Assembly (NCBI GenBank): GCA_902796045.1
Contig: CADBNQ010000159.1
Span: forward strand, 1 to 7,655
DNA: 7,655 bases
Direction: 5' to 3'
From: an uncultured Lachnospiraceae bacterium
Lineage (GTDB): Bacteria > Bacillota > Clostridia > Lachnospirales > Lachnospiraceae
Shown here: positions 5,544 to 7,655 of the stretch, piece after piece
Layout: each line of letters begins with the position of its first letter
Position numbering within the stretch: position 1 is the stretch's first letter
Program-made: the position numbers and the translations under genes
The notes under the pieces: generated by a model
The model's input: the letters and a program-made list of their open reading frames with translations, nothing else
Databases searched by the model: none
What the model was told of the DNA's origin: nothing

Positions 5544-5550
5544 TTCATAT

Positions 5551-7655
5551 ATGGTGAACTTGGAAGCGTTAAAAGAATACAGACTGGAATCACAGCGTTA
5601 TATAGATGAGCTGAAGGGAGAGGGCTATGTGTTGAGGCACATCAGGTCCGGTGCCAGAGTGCTGCTCATTGATAACGATGATACCAATAAGGTTTTCAGT
5701 ATTGGTTTTAGAACCCCGCCCGGGGATGACACAGGTGTTGCCCATATCCTGGAGCATTCTGTCCTGTGTGGTTCGGAGAAGTTTCCGTCTAAGGATCCTT
5801 TCGTAGAGCTGGTCAAGGGCTCTCTTAATACCTTTCTCAATGCCATGACATATTCTGATAAGACGGTTTATCCGATTGCCAGTGTCAATGACAAGGATTA
5901 TCACAATCTGATGCATGTCTATCTGGATGCTGTCTTTCGTCCCAATATCTACAAGAGAGAGGAGATCCTCCGTCAGGAGGGATGGCATTACGAGATCGAG
6001 GACAAGGATGACGACCTGACCTTTAATGGCGTGGTATATAATGAGATGAAGGGTGTCTACTCCTCGGCTGAAGATATACTTGCCAGGAAGATCGAAGCAT
6101 CCCTTTTGAAGGATACGCCCTATGCTTTTGATTCGGGCGGAGATCCTGATGTCATTCCGGAGCTGACCCGGGAGAATTTCCTGGCTTTTCATACCAGGTA
6201 CTACCATCCGTCCAACAGTTATATCTATCTGTATGGCAAGGTGAACTTTGAAGAGGAACTGAATTTTATAGACCGGGAGTATCTGAGTAAATACACAGTC
6301 AGAGAGGTCGACTCCGAGATCCCTCTGCAGACTCCTTATGAAAGTCCGGTCATCATGAAAGATACTTATTCCGTATCTACAGATGAAGAGGAGAAGGATG
6401 GTATCTATTTAAGCTGTAATGTGGTCTGCGGCAGGAGCTGTGACCAGGAACTGATGCTGGCCATGCAGCTGCTCGACTATGTTCTCCTGTCCATGCCGGG
6501 AGCCCCGGTCAAGAAGGCTCTGATTGATGCGGGACTGGGAAAAGAAGTGGTGAGCAGCCTGGAACCGGGCATCAGGCAGCCGGTACACTCTATTGTGGTT
6601 AAAAATGTGGAGAAGGGAAAGGAAGAGGCCTTTATCAGTCTTCTCGAAGAGAAATACAGGGAGATCATCCGTGAGGGTATCAACCGGAAGGCACTCTATT
6701 CTGCCATCAACAACTTCGAGTTCCGGTTCAGGGAAGCCAATTTCGGCCGTTACCCCAAGGGACTGATCTACGGGCTGAATTTCCTGAGCACCTGGCTCTA
6801 TGATGATTCGCAGGCACTGACCCTGTGTGATTCCCTCACTCCCCTGGCAGCCCTTAAGGACAAAGTGGATACAGGCTATTTTGAGTCACTGATTGAAAAG
6901 TATCTTCTGAACAACCCTCACAAGTCTTATGTGAACATGTACCCTGAGAAGGGGAAGAACGCCAGATTGGAGGACAAACTGAAAAAACAGCTTGCTGGTC
7001 AGAAGGAAGCTCTAAACCGCAAGCAACTTTATTTCCTGATCGAGGAGACCAGGAAGCTGAAGGAGTACCAGGAAAGCCCGTCCAGCCGCGAAGATCTCGA
7101 GAAGATCCCCATGCTTTCCATCTCTGATATCTCCAGAAAGGTTTCCCCTTTCAGCAATATAGAGAAAGAGATCGGAGGGATATCTTCCGTGATCCATGAT
7201 TACGACACCAACGGGATCGTCTATATGGATCTGTGCTTTGATTCCTCTGAGCTGCCGCTGGAACTGATCCCCTATGCTACATTGCTGGTAGAACTCTTCC
7301 GCTATGTGGACACCTCTGAGCACAGCTATAATGAACTGGCCACAGAGATCGATCTCAAGATCGGCGGCCTTACATTTTCGACCGGAATCTATCCCCTGAT
7401 CTGGAAACAGGACGGCTACAGGCCTTACTTCAGCGTGCGGATGAAGTCCATGGAGGACCAGATTGCTGATGGCATGGAGCTGATCAGGGAGATCCTCTTT
7501 ACAAGCCGATTTGATGACACCAGACGGATCAGGGAGGTCATCTCAGAGATCCGGTCCAGGATGGATGCTCGTATTCCGGCTTCAGGACATGTCTATGCGG
7601 CAAACAGGGTCATGTCCTATGTAGATCCCATGATGCGCTATAAGGATATTGCAGA
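5551..7655 (+). CDS. M16C family zinc metallopeptidase, presequence protease/insulinase type (partial at right edge)
   Basis: Predicted cytosolic, ATP-independent peptidase that encloses and degrades oligopeptides, related to mitochondrial and chloroplast presequence protease (PreP). There is no signal peptide or membrane segment. The open frame runs 701 codons to the window edge without a stop; family members are about 970 residues, so roughly the last 270 are missing. The inverted zinc motif HILEH is at 65-69 (His65 and His69 bind zinc, Glu68 is the catalytic base). The third ligand is Glu165 in VYNEMKG, 96 residues after the second His, a spacing that fits PreP from memory. LAFHTRYYHPSNSYIYLYG at 211-229 opens the M16_C-type domain. 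A charged helical stretch at about 466-512 matches the hinge of the M16C-associated domain, and a second, non-catalytic half begins at about 535. The C-terminal substrate-contact Arg and Tyr lie beyond the window. The gene has its own promoter and a perfect AGGAGG. Confidence 0.93.
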   Translation, partial: MVNLEALKEYRLESQRYIDELKGEGYVLRHIRSGARVLLIDNDDTNKVFSIGFRTPPGDDTGVAHILEHSVLCGSEKFPSKDPFVELVKGSLNTFLNAMTYSDKTVYPIASVNDKDYHNLMHVYLDAVFRPNIYKREEILRQEGWHYEIEDKDDDLTFNGVVYNEMKGVYSSAEDILARKIEASLLKDTPYAFDSGGDPDVIPELTRENFLAFHTRYYHPSNSYIYLYGKVNFEEELNFIDREYLSKYTVREVDSEIPLQTPYESPVIMKDTYSVSTDEEEKDGIYLSCNVVCGRSCDQELMLAMQLLDYVLLSMPGAPVKKALIDAGLGKEVVSSLEPGIRQPVHSIVVKNVEKGKEEAFISLLEEKYREIIREGINRKALYSAINNFEFRFREANFGRYPKGLIYGLNFLSTWLYDDSQALTLCDSLTPLAALKDKVDTGYFESLIEKYLLNNPHKSYVNMYPEKGKNARLEDKLKKQLAGQKEALNRKQLYFLIEETRKLKEYQESPSSREDLEKIPMLSISDISRKVSPFSNIEKEIGGISSVIHDYDTNGIVYMDLCFDSSELPLELIPYATLLVELFRYVDTSEHSYNELATEIDLKIGGLTFSTGIYPLIWKQDGYRPYFSVRMKSMEDQIADGMELIREILFTSRFDDTRRIREVISEIRSRMDARIPASGHVYAANRVMSYVDPMMRYKDIA

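Larger units (their letters stand above)
5213..5550. other. 338-base non-coding region rich in inverted repeats
   Basis: No credible gene is visible on either strand; the few short frames here stop within about a dozen codons and lack ribosome binding sites. In order the region holds the ilvC terminator (5241-5276), a long AT-rich perfect inverted repeat overlapping its U-tract (5274-5311), a GC-rich nested palindrome (5331-5366), a small GC hairpin (5370-5388), a terminator-like hairpin (5423-5448), a promoter (5450-5479), and a ~65-base leader with an AGGAGG site for the M16C gene. Base composition changes sharply, from AT-rich before 5311 to GC-rich at 5312-5440. Confidence 0.7.

Noticed and set aside
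5590..6207. Long antisense open frame (205 codons) opposite the M16C gene
   Set aside because: It is a shadow of a well-supported coding frame with zinc motifs; its own translation has no recognisable domain or ribosome binding site.
1..7655. CRISPR arrays, tRNA or rRNA genes, insertion sequences
   Set aside because: I found no regularly spaced repeats, no cloverleaf with a CCA-type end, and no transposase-like frame on either strand.

Overview
This window looks like a chromosomal segment of a Gram-positive anaerobe of the class Clostridia, most likely a Lachnospiraceae relative. The support is a mid-range base composition, strong AGGAGG-type ribosome binding sites, frequent TTG starts, U-tract terminators, and protein sequences of clostridial type (a short MetH ending at the B12 domain, an M16C peptidase, an LCP protein and an acidic lipoprotein). 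The taxonomic call is inference from protein style; no rRNA or other marker is present. All six genes that can be supported are on the + strand.

Layout. 1-742: 3' end of cobalamin-dependent methionine synthase (metH), open through the left edge. 768-1688: family 2 glycosyltransferase of the rhamnosyltransferase type, 25 bases after metH and starting at TTG. 1710-1736: extended -10 promoter. 1786-2889: LytR-CpsA-Psr (LCP) cell-wall ligase, also starting at TTG. 2913-3401: acetolactate synthase small subunit (ilvN). 3434-4093: very acidic lipoprotein of unknown function. 4110-4138: promoter. 4193-5212: ketol-acid reductoisomerase (ilvC). 5241-5276: intrinsic terminator. 5274-5450: stretch packed with inverted repeats. 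5450-5479: promoter. 5551 to the right edge: M16C zinc metallopeptidase, cut off after 701 codons.

How the genes relate. IlvN and IlvC serve consecutive steps of valine/isoleucine synthesis (IlvN as the regulatory subunit of acetolactate synthase), but the catalytic subunit gene ilvB is not in the window, and an envelope lipoprotein gene lies between the two. The glycosyltransferase and the LCP protein fit the making of a cell-wall polysaccharide and its attachment to peptidoglycan. MetH belongs to one-carbon and methionine metabolism. The M16C peptidase is probably a cytosolic oligopeptide-degrading enzyme transcribed from its own promoter.

I see no convincing new multi-gene system. Most of the window is ordinary housekeeping and envelope sequence. 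The parts most worth a second look are the structured intergenic region at 5241-5450 (a perfect 16-bp inverted repeat overlapping a terminator U-tract, a GC-rich nested palindrome, and a possible pair of mutually exclusive hairpins), the lipoprotein inside the ilv cluster, and the acidic residue in the cofactor loop of IlvC.
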